DNA of 64,000 nt from Elysia crispata (Eukaryota > Mollusca > Gastropoda > Plakobranchidae). Below are positions 22,523 to 34,180 of the stretch, piece by piece. The stretch covers positions 1 to 64,000 of the forward strand of contig JAWDGP010007163.1 of NCBI GenBank assembly GCA_033675545.1. The letters run 5' to 3'. Under the pieces are notes generated by a model. That model was not told the origin of the DNA. It saw only the letters and a program-made list of their open reading frames with translations, and ran no database searches. Every line of letters begins with the position of its first letter. Position 1 is the first letter of the stretch. The position numbers were made by a program, and so were the translations under genes.

Positions 22523-22822
22523 CATAGACTTCCAGCTTATTACAGGCAATGATTTTGGAGCCAGGGCACTTTTCAAATACCCAATTGACCTCCATGTCGA
22601 AGGGGTTAGTCCTGGATACGTTGTTGATGGTCAGTGTGACTGTAGAACCAAAGGTAGCAGAGAAGCCGCTGTAACCGAAATGACATGGCTGAGAGATACA
22701 TTGAGCAACAGCTTGTTTGCCAGCTTTCCAAACCAATGAGGTGTCACTAGGACATCTAGTGATGGCTGCACAGCTCAAGGTTCCTGGTTGACCTTCTCTC
22801 AATGGACCACACGCTGGCTCGA
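22523..22822 (-). CDS. Exon 2: immunoglobulin-like domain of a secreted or membrane protein
   Basis: The minus-strand exon is bounded by acceptor CCCTCCAG (22823-22830) and donor G|GTGAGT (22517-22522). It is exactly 300 bases, enters in phase 1 and leaves in phase 1, typical of an Ig-domain exon that can be shuffled as a unit. It encodes about 100 residues starting EPACGPLREGQPGTLSC, with WKAG near the middle, LTINNVSR and a C-terminal VNWVFEKCPGS ... NKLEVYG. Seven or eight cysteines suggest extra disulfides beyond the canonical pair. Upstream in phase 1 is a signal-peptide exon (25971-26016). Ig domains encoded this way are common in mollusc immune-type lectins such as FREPs, but no fibrinogen or lectin exon was found on this strand, so the gene is not assigned to that family. 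Confidence 0.75.
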
Positions 22823-23264
22823 CTGGAGGGAGAAAGATAGAAACATTTTTAACTGTTTCATAATTGACTCACATGTTTATCCTAACTTGCGAGAAAAGTA
22901 AATCTATGTCAGGACCTACCAAGCCTGTATTGAGATAATTTAATTTTATCTCACCAGCCGTCAGGCTCTACGGTGTAACTCGAGAACCGCTGGAGGTGCC
23001 GCTAGCCAGTTCGCTGGGAATCACCGAGCTAGCCGGACGTGAATTTCTTCCTTTCGCCTGTGGACTTAATTGCGTTACCTTTTTCAATGAGGATTATCAG
23101 CGCTTTGCCATTTGCATGAAGTTTGTGCCTTTTATCACATTACAATTTTCTTAACTTTGCATATACATATGTACATTTTACTTTCAGTTACTGTTAACCT
23201 GTGTTACTTAATTCTGAAACATCGACCATTTCCACAGTTATTAGTTGATTTAATATAGCAGTAT

Positions 23265-24590
23265 ACAATACAACCCGTGTGATTTACCTGAACGGCTTAC
23301 ACGCCTTACAGATGCCATGATCCTGTTGGGCCATACTCACAAGTCTGTCGCAAGTCTACGCCGTGACCTCATGCGCTACGTGCTTTCTCCTGGTTTTAAA
23401 ACGCTTTGTGACACAACAACAGAGGCTTCACATACTCTTCTTTACGGCGATGACATTAAGCTTTGTGACACAACAACAGAGGCTTCACATACTCTTCTTT
23501 ACGGCGATGACAGTAAGCTTTGTGAAACAACAACAGAGGCTTCACATACTCTTCTTTACGGCGATGACAGTAAGCTTTGTGACACAACAACAGAGGCTTC
23601 ACATACTCTTCTTTACGGCGATGACAGTAAGCTTTGTGACACAACAACAGAGGCTTCACATACTCTTCTTTACGGCGATGACATTAAGCTTTGTGACACA
23701 ACAACAGAGGCTTCACATACTCTTCTTTACGGCGATGACATTAAGCTTTGTGACACAACAACAGAGGCTTCACATACTCTTCTTTACGGCGATGACATTA
23801 AGCTTTGTGACACAACAACAGAGGCTTCACATACTCTTCTTTACGGCGATGACAGTAAGCTTTGTGACACAACAACGAGGCTTCGAATACTCTTCTTTAC
23901 GGCGATGACAGTAAGCTTTGTGACACAACAACAGAGGCTTCACATACTCTTCTTTACGGCGATGACAGTAAGCTTTGTGACACAACAACAGAGGCTTCAC
24001 ATACTCTTCTTTACGGCGATGACAGTAAGCTTTGTGACACAACAACAGAGGCTTCACATACTCTTCTTTACGGCGATGACAGTAAGCTTTGTGACACAAC
24101 AACAGAGGCGATGACAGTAAGTCTTTGTGACAGTAAGCACACAACAACGAGGCTTCACAACAGCAGTAAGCTTTACATACTCTTCTTTACGGCGATGACA
24201 GTAAGCTTTGTGACACAACAACAGAGGCTTCACATACTCTTCTTTACGGCGATGACAGTAAGCTTTGTGACACAACAACAGAGGCTTCACATACTCTTCT
24301 TTACGGCGATGACAGTAAGCTTTGTGACACAACAACAGAGGCTTCACATACTCTTCTTTACGGCGATGACAGTAAGCTTTGTGACACAACAACAGAGGCT
24401 TCACATACTCTTCTTTACGGCGATGACATTAAGCAAAGCCTGGAAGACGCGCGAGAGCATAGGCGACTAACTGCGTCTCTACAACAAGAATTTCGGTTCA
24501 AACGGTCAACACCTACCGGTCCTTTTTTAGGACGAGGGGGGAGGGGAGAGCAAAACAGACCGCCTCTCGCCCCTTAGCCCCAAAATACAG
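23265..24590 (+). pseudogene. gag pseudogene of a second DIRS-type relic, expanded by a minisatellite
   Basis: The frame opening near 23271 reads CDLPERLTRLTDAM, then ILLGHTHKSVASLRRDLMRY and LSPGFKTLCD, a block like the LLGxAxx/RRxxL/LC region of DIRS Gag. It then enters a 57-bp tandem repeat. After the last repeat unit (about 24435) a tail reads SLEDAREHRRLTASLQQEF and then a Gly/Arg-rich end, again in keeping with Gag. One ancestral copy of the repeat unit therefore appears to be ordinary gag sequence linking these two parts. Frame is lost within the array near 23873 and again near 24108-24170. It lies in the presumed first intron of the minus-strand Ig gene. Confidence 0.65.
23404..24435 (+). 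repeat. 57-bp minisatellite, about 18 copies
   Basis: The unit is 57 bp, contains a HindIII site (AAGCTT) at the junction and includes CTTCACATACTCTTC and TACGGCGATGAC. Most copies are identical or differ at GACATT/GACAGT. The first eight copies keep one reading frame (a 19-residue unit ending YGDDIK or YGDDSK). A one-base loss at about 23876 shifts the next copies. A scrambled segment at 24108-24176 splits the array, after which five good copies follow. The low divergence implies recent expansion or homogenisation. Confidence 0.95.
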
Positions 24591-24651
24591 AATGAACAAA
24601 AATCATTAAAGTCGCAGGTCAGTGCTCTGTTCACGAACATAGAGCAAGTGA

Positions 24652-25665
24652 GAGAATATTTACTCTCTAAAAAACTTCACTTTTGAAGGTGGCCAAATTA
24701 GACATTGCATCACAGAATGGGGAGGAATAACAAGTGATCGCAATATCTTAGAAATGGTTGAACGGACTCGTGTAGAATTAATTGCTGAACCAGAGCATAG
24801 CTTTAAATACCAAACACATAATCATGTTCCCTTGGAGCAAATAACAAGGGTAAATGATGAGATAGCTAAGTTAGCTTCGTATAAAGTTATTAGGAAAACG
24901 ACACCAGAACGGGGCGAGTTTGTGTCAGGCTTTTTTGCTAGGGAGAAGAAAGATGGATCTCTTCGGGTTATCTTAAATCTTAAGAGTTTAAACAATTATG
25001 TTCTCTATAAGAAATTTAGGATGGAAACCTTTAACAAGGCATTGACGCTAATCACGCCCAATTGCTATATGGCAAGCATAGACATCTATAATGCTTATTT
25101 CAGTGTGCCCATTGCATCTCAAGACCAAAAATGTGTAAAGTTTAAATGGGTCGATGATTTGTACCAGTATATCTGTTACCCGAATGGCACCAAGAAGTCT
25201 CACCAAACTAACAGAACCTATCTATGGCACATTACACAGCTGGGGTCATATATCCACGGGGTTTCTTGACGATTCTTTGTTAGTGGGTACATCGATTGAA
25301 TCATGCACACAGAATATTATTGATACCGTCACTTTGTTTGACAAATTGGGATTTGTTGTACATCCTGATCAATCAATTTTAAAGCCTGCGCTGGTAATTT
25401 CGTACCTGGGATTTCAAATATCTTCAGTGTCCATGATTATTACGTTAACTGAGGACAGGAAGAGTAAGATTCTCGCATACTGCTTGAATATCCTTGACCA
25501 ACCTAGATAGGTGTCTCATAGGTCAGCTGATAGCTGCTTTCCCTGGTGTCATGCACGTGCCATGCACGGCCCACTGCATTATCGTGCGTTAGAACGATAC
25601 AAAGCCTCAGCTATTAAAGCAAATAAAGGTGACTACAAGTGGTCTACAAACAAGTGTTATAAACA
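24652..25665 (+). pseudogene. DIRS-type reverse transcriptase pseudogene, 3' truncated
   Basis: A frame open from about 24652 reads NFTFEGGQI, then an RT fingers block with KKDGSLRVILNLKSLN at about 24946-24993. The palm block NCYMASIDIYNAYFSVPI follows near 25060-25113 with the first catalytic Asp, then YICYPNG. Frame is lost near 25190. The adjacent frame continues with TKLTEPIYGTLHSWGH and the catalytic box FLDD near 25262-25273 (F replaces the usual Y), then LGFVVHP and YLGFQI. A further frame gives MHGPLHYRALERYK near 25563-25604, the connection region. RNase H and recombinase are missing. No terminal repeats like those at 3.2 and 10.4 kb were found, so this is a truncated copy, apparently of a different DIRS family from the first. 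Confidence 0.8.
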
Positions 25666-25767
25666 GGTCAGTGCAAAGTTTTTTCGTTTGGTGATAAATA
25701 ATATCTTTCTCCACAGGTTATTTTTCCTCCGGTGATGACTAAAATCTCTTTCCACAGGTGATAACTA

Positions 25768-25771
<4 letters not shown>

Positions 25772-25840
<69 letters not shown>
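25772..25840 (+). repeat. CT microsatellite
   Basis: About 34 uninterrupted CT dinucleotides between the DIRS relic and the signal-peptide exon. Confidence 0.95.
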
Positions 25841-25843
<3 letters not shown>

Positions 25844-25970
25844 ACTCCGTTCATCGAACAGGTAACCAACTAGTATATATATTTATATGTATAACATTTT
25901 AGTCCATCTAAAACACTCAATATGTTTATGAACACACACACACGTTTATATATAATGTATTAAAATCCAC

Positions 25971-26016
25971 CTGGTGTCCAGCAGGAGATGATCAGCAGCA
26001 AAACTAACAGCGACAT
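25971..26016 (-). CDS. Exon 1: signal peptide of the Ig-domain protein
   Basis: On the minus strand ATG at 26016 opens MSLLVLLLIISCWTP, a compact hydrophobic stretch typical of a secretory signal. It ends with a G followed by the donor GTGGAT at 25965-25970, leaving in phase 1. Joining to the Ig exon at 22822 in phase 1 gives Val-Glu-Pro-Ala-Cys in frame. The phase match and the short hydrophobic exon next to an Ig exon are the evidence; the donor is weaker than consensus (GTGGAT). The promoter was not identified. Confidence 0.6.
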
Positions 26017-26601
26017 CGGGAAGGTCTGTTCCTGAATATGTGGAACAGAATGTGAAGATATACACTCATTAACACGTTACATTGCAGGTGGTAATAAAGT
26101 CTCTTAGCTGAATATGGTCTGAAAACACAGGAGTAAACAAGCGTAATTCTTTTCTTCGCGTTTTAATTTATATAACTATATCTTTATATTATCTATCTAT
26201 GACTGTCTGCTGTCTGTCTGTCTGTCTGCCGGTATGTCTGTCTCTGTCTCTCTTTCTCTCTCTCTCTCTACACACACACACATTATATATATATATATAT
26301 GTGTGTGTGTGTGAATCTATAATCACTCCGTGAAATATTTTTTTTCTGATACAATCCTTAAGAAATTGAATATTTACCGCCTGAAACATTTTGCTTCCAT
26401 TCTTCACTGGTTGTAATCGATAGCTTAGTTTAGATACCTTCCATTATTTCTACTTTCTTCCTATCTTTCTAGTGTCAAAAATATGTCATTTCTGTAGCTT
26501 CAACTAAAAACTTTTTTTTACACCGAGATCAATTTAAATCAAACAAGATAAAGAAAAGATTAACTATATAATCTATGTAAAATATTACGAAAGGATAAAT
26601 C

Positions 26602-26649
<48 letters not shown>

Positions 26650-28472
26650 TAACAATTCTTTGTCGAGACAATAAGTTAACTAGATGTAACCTTTTTTATT
26701 TGACGTGACAATAAAGCTTAACATCTCTGATGATCATCTTTCAAATACTTTTGAAAAACGTATTCACGAAACCTAGATCTAGTAATTTAAATAAAGTATT
26801 TTCACAACACACATTCATTTAAAAAAAAGTGTAGCATTTTAAAAAAATCCTTAAAACAATATGGATTTTACTTTAAAAAATACGCATAAAAAATAAGAAA
26901 ACAAATAAATCCTACTTTATCTTGAATGAGTCCTATAGTTTTATTACAGTCTTCACTAACTGTGAAGATTCTAGCCGAGATGTGTAAACTTTTCTACAGC
27001 CTCACATAATGGTTTGAATGTTTAACCAACCACAACACATTGCAATCGAACGAAATCTGTGTGGGAAGATAAACTATGTATTTAATTTCCTTGTTGCGGG
27101 TGACGTCCGCCAAATTTGTACTGGTAGAAGATGAATCATAAGTTTATCTACGTGCTCTTATGTTTATTGTTCTACAGCTTTCTATTCTCTGTTTCGCACG
27201 AAGCACTTCACTGGTAAAGTGCTATAGAGTAGTCAGTTTATCTATGAGCGGATACATTTTATATTGTTCAGGACGAAGCTATCCACTCATGATGTAAAAT
27301 CCCGACCAACCGTTCGTCGTTCCATGATTTTATCATGCTTGTCTTCTATACTAGATTCACGCCGTGTGTTGAACAACAGTTTTCACCACTTCCAATATCG
27401 ACGCAGAGGAAAATTTAAAGGAATTTATCAGTTTTGAAGAGAAATAAATTAAGTCTCGCATATTCTAATTTTGAGAGAAAATTTTTAGCCTCATGCTTAC
27501 GTGAAATTTCATTTAATAAAAAAGACTAAATTGATCAAATAATCTTTTTAAAGTTCTGTCGAAACAGAAAAGGCTTCAAAGTATCTTTTATCCAGTAATA
27601 TTTGTCTGGAAAGCTGACCAAATCACACATTTCTTTTTAGCCCACGCACTATTTATTTAGGACAAAGTCCTCTTGGTGCGAGGGGATTAATATGCATGGC
27701 GAATACACAAAACAGTTTTCAGATTTGTTTCCTGTCGTTTCTGTGTTTGAAGATTTAAGTTGATATCAAGAGCTGCTCGCTAGTGATCTCTTAATTTTTT
27801 TAATTACTGAACAAAATAAAAGTCTTCACAATGGTAATAGTGGTAAAATATTTCCTGCAAGACAAGAACGTCTTCTAATACTTTATATTCTTCTCTTATT
27901 CTAGATTTTCCTTTTAGGCTTACAATTTCATTTGAATTTGAGTTCTGCATTTGGATTTTGTGTTTTGAACAGTAGCCTACTTAACAAGATATCTAGATTC
28001 TAGAAAAAAGTAAATGTGTAGGTGGAGGCATATAACTGAATCATGTAAGTAAAAGAATAAATGCCACGGCCATTTTTAAGCCCAGCCCGTCAAGTGGACA
28101 CCACGGTCCCATTCGTAGAGCGGGGTTTTCAGCTTGCTATCACATTTATTGTTCCCAAGCCTTCGGAAGGAACCATTTTTTTTGTATTATTGAGTCTCGA
28201 TATGCAAGTTATGTCAAATCATGGTAGAATTCGGCGTTCAAAATTCTTTCAAAATGTTGAAACTTCAAAGTTAAATGAATTTGACATTCCAGATGTCGAT
28301 TTTTTAAAACTATACACACATGAGTGTACTAAGTCTAGAAAACTAGACTTCAATCATTTACATTCGTCTAAATTATCTAATTGCGGACTGTTTAGGGATA
28401 AGAAGTTTAGGAAATTTTTTCTCTATGTTTCTATTGTCAATTTATTTTATTATTTGCCCATTAAGAAATTCA

Positions 28473-28550
<78 letters not shown>

Positions 28551-28971
28551 GTAGCAGCCTCACATCAATCGTTCTTTGTAGAACATTGGTACATGTATCA
28601 CACTAAAATCAAATGAAAGATACGAATATAAAGTTCTACTAAGAGTAACGGTGGTCGTCAATACTTTATTATCCTTGTTTTTAGCAAATCTATAACTCAC
28701 TTCAGTTGTAGGAGAAGGATGCTACCACTATATAAAAGTTAAGAGGATATATTTTCAACAAGCATACTTTGGTATACATTATGCTTCAATATAAAATTTG
28801 CATCAAATTTTGGCCATGATTCTAAGATTATTTTAATAAGCAGTTTTCTGTGACTATTTTAAGATTAAGATAAAAACAGTTAAAATATAAGCTATGACTA
28901 GAAGGCAGCATTTCCTGTTACAAGAATATGAGTAGGTTGGCCTAACTTGCGAAAGTCTCATGGCTAGTGAG
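26017..28971. other. AT-rich intergenic DNA with microsatellites, no gene recognised
   Basis: It contains a mixed CT/CA/AT simple-repeat patch at about 26190-26312, an AT tract at 26603-26645 and a 36-unit AT tract at 28477-28548. An ORF of 138 codons at 28061-28477 runs directly into the AT tract; it has no motif I know and AT-rich codon use, so I do not call it a gene. Confidence 0.55.
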
Positions 28972-28972
28972 T

Positions 28973-29524
28973 AATTTACATGAGCATGTTACAAGAAAAC
29001 AAACCGCTCAGAAGATTCAGCATGACAAGCATGCTGTAGATAGGGACATTTCTGTAGGTGATGACGTGTTTGTCCGCAACTTCAGTCTACACGGTGGCAA
29101 GTGGCTGCCTGGGTTAGTTGTAGAGTGTACGGTTCCTTTATCTTACAAGGTAAAATCTGCCTCGCATGGTATTGTGCGCATACGTCAAGACCAGATTCGA
29201 ACATCTGTTCACCTTTACACTGAAGATCCGATATCTGATTCGCTTGTCAATGAGGATTCGACTTTACCACAGGGACATAGACCTAGGTCTCTGTCAGTCG
29301 ATAGTGATCCTAAAGACAATTCTGTTCAAGAGCAGATTACCTCCCCTTCTCAGCAAAGAATAGCTGAAGAAGAAACTAGAGAGTCTTCCCATGACTCTGG
29401 TAGGGAAAAAGAAAGCACTCAACGCGGTGGAGGTGGTGTGGAACCTATGGTTACCACTGAGACAATTACTTATCGTACACGCAGTGGCAGGATTGTCAAA
29501 CCACCTGATAGGTTCCATTACTAA
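28973..29524 (+). pseudogene. C-terminal remnant of gypsy Gag-Pol (post-integrase tail)
   Basis: An open frame of about 183 codons matches residues 1162-1344 of the full element, with a dozen substitutions and no stop before the natural TAA. It covers the region after the integrase catalytic core, including the GPY/F-like module (GPLSYKV is VPLSYKV here), and the basic and acidic tail. It lacks the catalytic integrase core and everything upstream, so it has no enzymatic function. Confidence 0.9.
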
Positions 29525-29677
29525 ATTTGTATCACTGTAATCTTTAACTAAGTGTTGGTGAATTTGTTCATTGATTTATTTCATCACATGCATTTTGCGT
29601 ATACATCTATGTGTTATTGCTACATGTATTTCTGTTTATTCATACCTGTAGTTCAATCTCAATATAGGGGGAAGGAA

Positions 29678-29903
29678 TATAATGAATGGGACATAATTGT
29701 CTAATACTTTCATTGCTGTAGTTATGACTCATCACTGTTGTGTCCCTTTATAATTATGTTCCTTATTGTCTCAAGAATGTTTTGCCCTTGTAATCTTTCT
29801 GTTGTATACGTCTCTTCCTAAAGAGCCGGTTGGCTTGAGCGGTCGCAGAATAAAGGCAAAGAAGTCAATCTATTGTTGGATTTGTCTTTATACGGATAAT
29901 CAA
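29678..29903 (+). repeat. Diverged LTR of the truncated gypsy copy
   Basis: Corresponds to 16479-16707. The terminal TG is TA here and the CCA end is CAA. Fourteen of 22 substitutions are G to A on this strand relative to the intact LTRs. The AATAAA signal is retained. Confidence 0.88.
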
Positions 29904-29917
29904 TAAATAGAAGTAGC

Positions 29918-29918
29918 A

Positions 29919-30011
<93 letters not shown>

Positions 30012-30012
30012 C

Positions 30013-30092
<80 letters not shown>

Positions 30093-30156
30093 TAGTAAAT
30101 GCAGTAGTAGTAGCAATAGTAGTAGTAATAGTATAGTAGCAGTAGTAGTAGTAATA

Positions 30157-30244
<88 letters not shown>

Positions 30245-30246
30245 TA
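29918..30246 (+). repeat. GTA trinucleotide array, left edge
   Basis: Nearly pure GTA repeats with occasional GCA, ATA or GAA units, starting a few bases after the gypsy LTR. A short non-repetitive gap (30247-30310) follows, and then GGA/GAC-rich sequence to about 30472. Confidence 0.95.
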
Positions 30247-30472
30247 GTAGTGGTTAAAGTTGCTACTGTAGTTAAATGAATGGGTAGTTGTGATTTTTTG
30301 GTGGTGGCATTGCATAAACGTTTAAGGAGGAGGAGTAGGACGACGACGACGACGAAGGAGGAGAGGAGGGAGGACGAAGTAGGAGTAGTAGGAGTGAGTA
30401 GAAGTAGGAGTAGGAGTAGGAGTATTGGAAGTTTTATTAATATTATGTATTATTGAGAGTGAGTAGTAGTAG

Positions 30473-31260
<788 letters not shown>

Positions 31261-32850
31261 GTAGTAGTAGTGGTAGTAGAGGAGGAGATGTAGAAAGAGG
31301 AGGAGGAGTAATAGTAGGAGGAGGAAGAGGAGTAGTAGTAGTAGGAGGAAGAGGAGTAGTAGTAGTAGGAGGAAGAGGAGTAGTAGTAGTAGAGGAAGAG
31401 GAGTAGTAGTAGTAAGAGGAAGAGAGTAGTAGTAGTAGGAGGAAGAGGAGTAGTAGTAGTAAGAGGAGGATGTAGGAGGAGGAGTAGTAGTAGTAGGAGG
31501 AAGAGGAGTAGTAGTAGTAAGAGGAAGAGGATGTAGTAGTAGGAAGAGGAAGAGGAGTAGTAGTAGTAGGAGGAGGAGTAGATGTAGTAGGAGGAAGAGT
31601 GGTAGTAGTAGGAGGAGGAAGAGTAGTAGTAGTAGTAGGAGGAAGAGGAGTAGTTGTAGTAGGAGGAGTAGGAGGAGTTGTAGTAGTAGGAGTAGGAGGA
31701 GGAGTAGGAGTAGGAGGAGGAGGAATAGAAGTAGTAGGAGAGAAGGAGGAGTAGTAGTAGTAAGAGGAAGAGGAGTAGTAGTAGGAGGAGGAAGAGGAGT
31801 AGTAGTAGTAAGAGGAAGAGGAGTAGTAGGAGGAGGAGGAAGAGGAGTAGGAGGAGTACTAGTAGTAGTAGTAGGAGGAGGAGGAGGAGTGGATGTAGTA
31901 GTAAGAGGAAGAGGTAGTAGTAGTAAGAGGAAGAGGAGTAGTAGTAGTAGGAGGAAGAGGAGTAGTAGTAGTAAGAGGAAGAGGAGTAGTAGTAGTAGAA
32001 GAGGAGGAGTGGATGTAGTAGTAAGAGGAAGAGGAGTAGTAGTAGTAAAAGGAAGAGGAGTAGTAGTAGTAGGAGGAGGAAGAGGAGTAGTAGTAGGAGG
32101 AGGAAGAGGAGTAGTAGTAGTAAGAGGAAGAGGAGTAGTAGTAGTAAGAGGAAGAGGAGTAGTAGTAGTAAGAGGAAGAGGAGTAGTAGTAGTAAGAGGA
32201 AGAGGAGTAGTAGTAGTAGGAGGAAGAGGAGTAGTAGTAGTAGGAGGAAGAGTAGTAGTAGTAAGAGGAAGAGGAGTAGTAGTAGTAGGAGGAAGAGTAG
32301 TAGTAGTAGTAGGAGGAAGAGGAGTAGTAGTAGTAGGAGGAAGAGTAGTAGTAGTAGGAGGAAGAGGAGTAGTAGTAGTAGGAGGAAGAGTAGTAGTAGT
32401 AGGAGGAAGAGGAGTAGTAGTAGGAGGAGGAAGAGGAGTAGTAGTAGGAGGAGGAAGAGGAGTAGTAGTAGTAAGAGGAAGAGGAGTAGTAGTAGTAAGA
32501 GGAAGAGGAGTAGTAGTAGGAGGAGGAAGAGGAGTAGTAGTAGTAAGAGGAAGAGGAGTAGTAGTAGTAGGAGGAAGAGGAGTAGTAGTAGTAGGAGGAA
32601 GAGTAGTAGTAGTAAGAGGAAGAGGAGTAGTAGTAGTAAGGGGAAGAGGAGTAGTAGTAGTAAGGGGAAAAGGAGTAGTAGTAGTAAGGGGAAAAGGAGT
32701 AGTAGTAGTAAGAGGAGTGAGGATAGTAGTAGTAGGAGGAAGAGGAGGTAGTGGAGTAGTAGGAGGAAGAGTAGTAGTAGTAGTAGTAGGAAGAGGAGTA
32801 GGAGTAGTAGGAGGACGAGGAGTAGGAGTAGTAGGAGGAGGAGTAGTAGG

Positions 32851-32882
<32 letters not shown>

Positions 32883-32960
32883 TAAGAGGAGGAGGAGTAG
32901 TAGTAAGGAGTAGAGGAGTAGGAGGAGTAGTAGAGGTAGGAGAGGAGTAGTAGTAGTAGG
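31261..32960 (+). repeat. 24-bp satellite block (GTA)4-AGAGGAAGAGGA type
   Basis: A unit such as GTAGTAGTAGTA plus AGAGGAAGAGGA recurs dozens of times between about 31300 and 32740, with GGA-for-AGA variants and 21- or 27-bp forms. Order declines towards the right edge. Confidence 0.9.
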
Positions 32961-34180
32961 AGGAAGAGATGTAGTAGGAGTAGGAGAAGAGAGGATGTAT
33001 AAAGAGGAGGAAGAGGAGTAGGAGTATTAGGAGGAGTAGGAGGACGAGGAGTAGGAGGAGTAGGAGGAAGAGGAGTAGGTGGAAGAGGAGTAGAAGAAGT
33101 AGGAAGAGTAGGAGGAGTAGGAGGAAGAGGAGTAGAAGAAGAAGGAAGAGGAGTAGGAAAAATTGGAGGAAGAGGAGTAGGAGTAGTAGGAGTAGGAGGA
33201 GTAGGAGTAGTAGGAGTAGGAGGAGTATTAGTAGTAGGAGGATTAGTTGGAGGAGGAGTAGTAGGAGGAGGAGTAGGAGGAAGAGTAGTAGTAGTAGGAG
33301 GTGTAGTAGGAGCAGGAGTAGTAGGAGGAGTAGTAGTAGGAGGAGGAGGAGGAGTAGAGTAGTAGGAGTAGGAGTAGGAGTAGGAATAGCAGGAGGAGTA
33401 GGAGTTGAAATAGGAGGAGGAGGAGGAGTAGATAGTAGGATGGTAGGAGGAGTAGGAGGAGGTGGAGGATGAGAAGATGTAGGAGGAGTTGGAGGAAGAG
33501 TATATGGAGGAGGAGGAGGAGTAGGAATAGGAGTAGTAGTCGGAGGAGTAGAAGTAGTAGGAGAAGGAGTAGATGTAGAGGAGTAGGAGGGAGAAGTAGG
33601 AGTAGATGTAGGAGTAGGAGGAGTAGGTAGTAGAGTAGTAGTAGGAGGAGAAGTAGGAGTAGGAGATGTAGAGGAGGAGTAGGAATTGTAGGAGGAGGAG
33701 GAGTAGATGTAGGAGGTAGGAGGAGTAGTTGGATGAGGAGTAGGAGTAGTAGTTGTAGGAGGATGAGTAGAGGTAAGAGGAGGAGGAGGAGTAAATGTAG
33801 GAGGAGGAGGAGGAGTAGATGTAGGAGGAGGAGGAGGAATAGAGGTAGTAGCAGGAGGAGGATTAGATGTAGGAGGAGAAGGAGGAGTAGATGTAGGAGG
33901 AGGACGAGGAGGAGTAGATGTAGGAGGAGAAGGAGGAGTAGATGTAGGAGTAAGAGGAGAGGAGGAGGAGGAGTGGATGTAGTAGGAGCAGGAGGAGTTG
34001 ATGTAGTAGGAGGAGGAGGAGAAGTAGATGAAGGAGGAGGAGGATGAGTATAGGTAGGAGGAGGAGGAGGAGTAGATGTAGGAGGAGGAGAAGGAGTAGA
34101 TGTAGGAGGAGGAGGAGGAGTTGATGTAGTAGTAGGAGGAGGAGTTGATGCAGTAGTAGTAGGAGGAGTAGATGTAGGAG
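32961..34180 (+). repeat. Degenerate GGA/GTA triplet block
   Basis: No stable period above three is visible. GGA and GTA triplets alternate irregularly, with increasing GATGTA towards the right. Confidence 0.8.

Larger units (their letters stand above)
22823..25970 (-). other. Presumed intron 1 of the Ig-domain gene, occupied by a DIRS relic
   Basis: Between the signal-peptide exon and the Ig exon lies about 3.1 kb. Most of it is the plus-strand DIRS-type relic described separately. The part 22850-23264 shows no gene. A CT microsatellite fills 25772-25840. Confidence 0.5.
28972..29903 (+). mobile_element. 5'-truncated copy of the Ty3/gypsy family at 11.9-16.7 kb
   Basis: Homology begins at TAATTTACATGAGC, corresponding to 15773 in the full element, and runs through the end of the ORF, the 3' untranslated part, the polypurine tract and one LTR (29678-29903). 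No 5' LTR or upstream pol is present. By hand alignment the coding part differs at roughly 17 of 550 bases, whereas the LTR differs at 22 of about 226 plus a 3-base deletion. The right end is four bases from the start of the giant satellite array. Confidence 0.92.

Noticed and set aside
23404..24435. CRISPR-like array
   Set aside because: Units are contiguous 57-bp tandem copies with no unique spacers, in a eukaryotic retroelement context.
28061..28477. 138-codon ORF as a possible gene
   Set aside because: No motif, no context, AT-rich composition, and it runs straight into an AT microsatellite.
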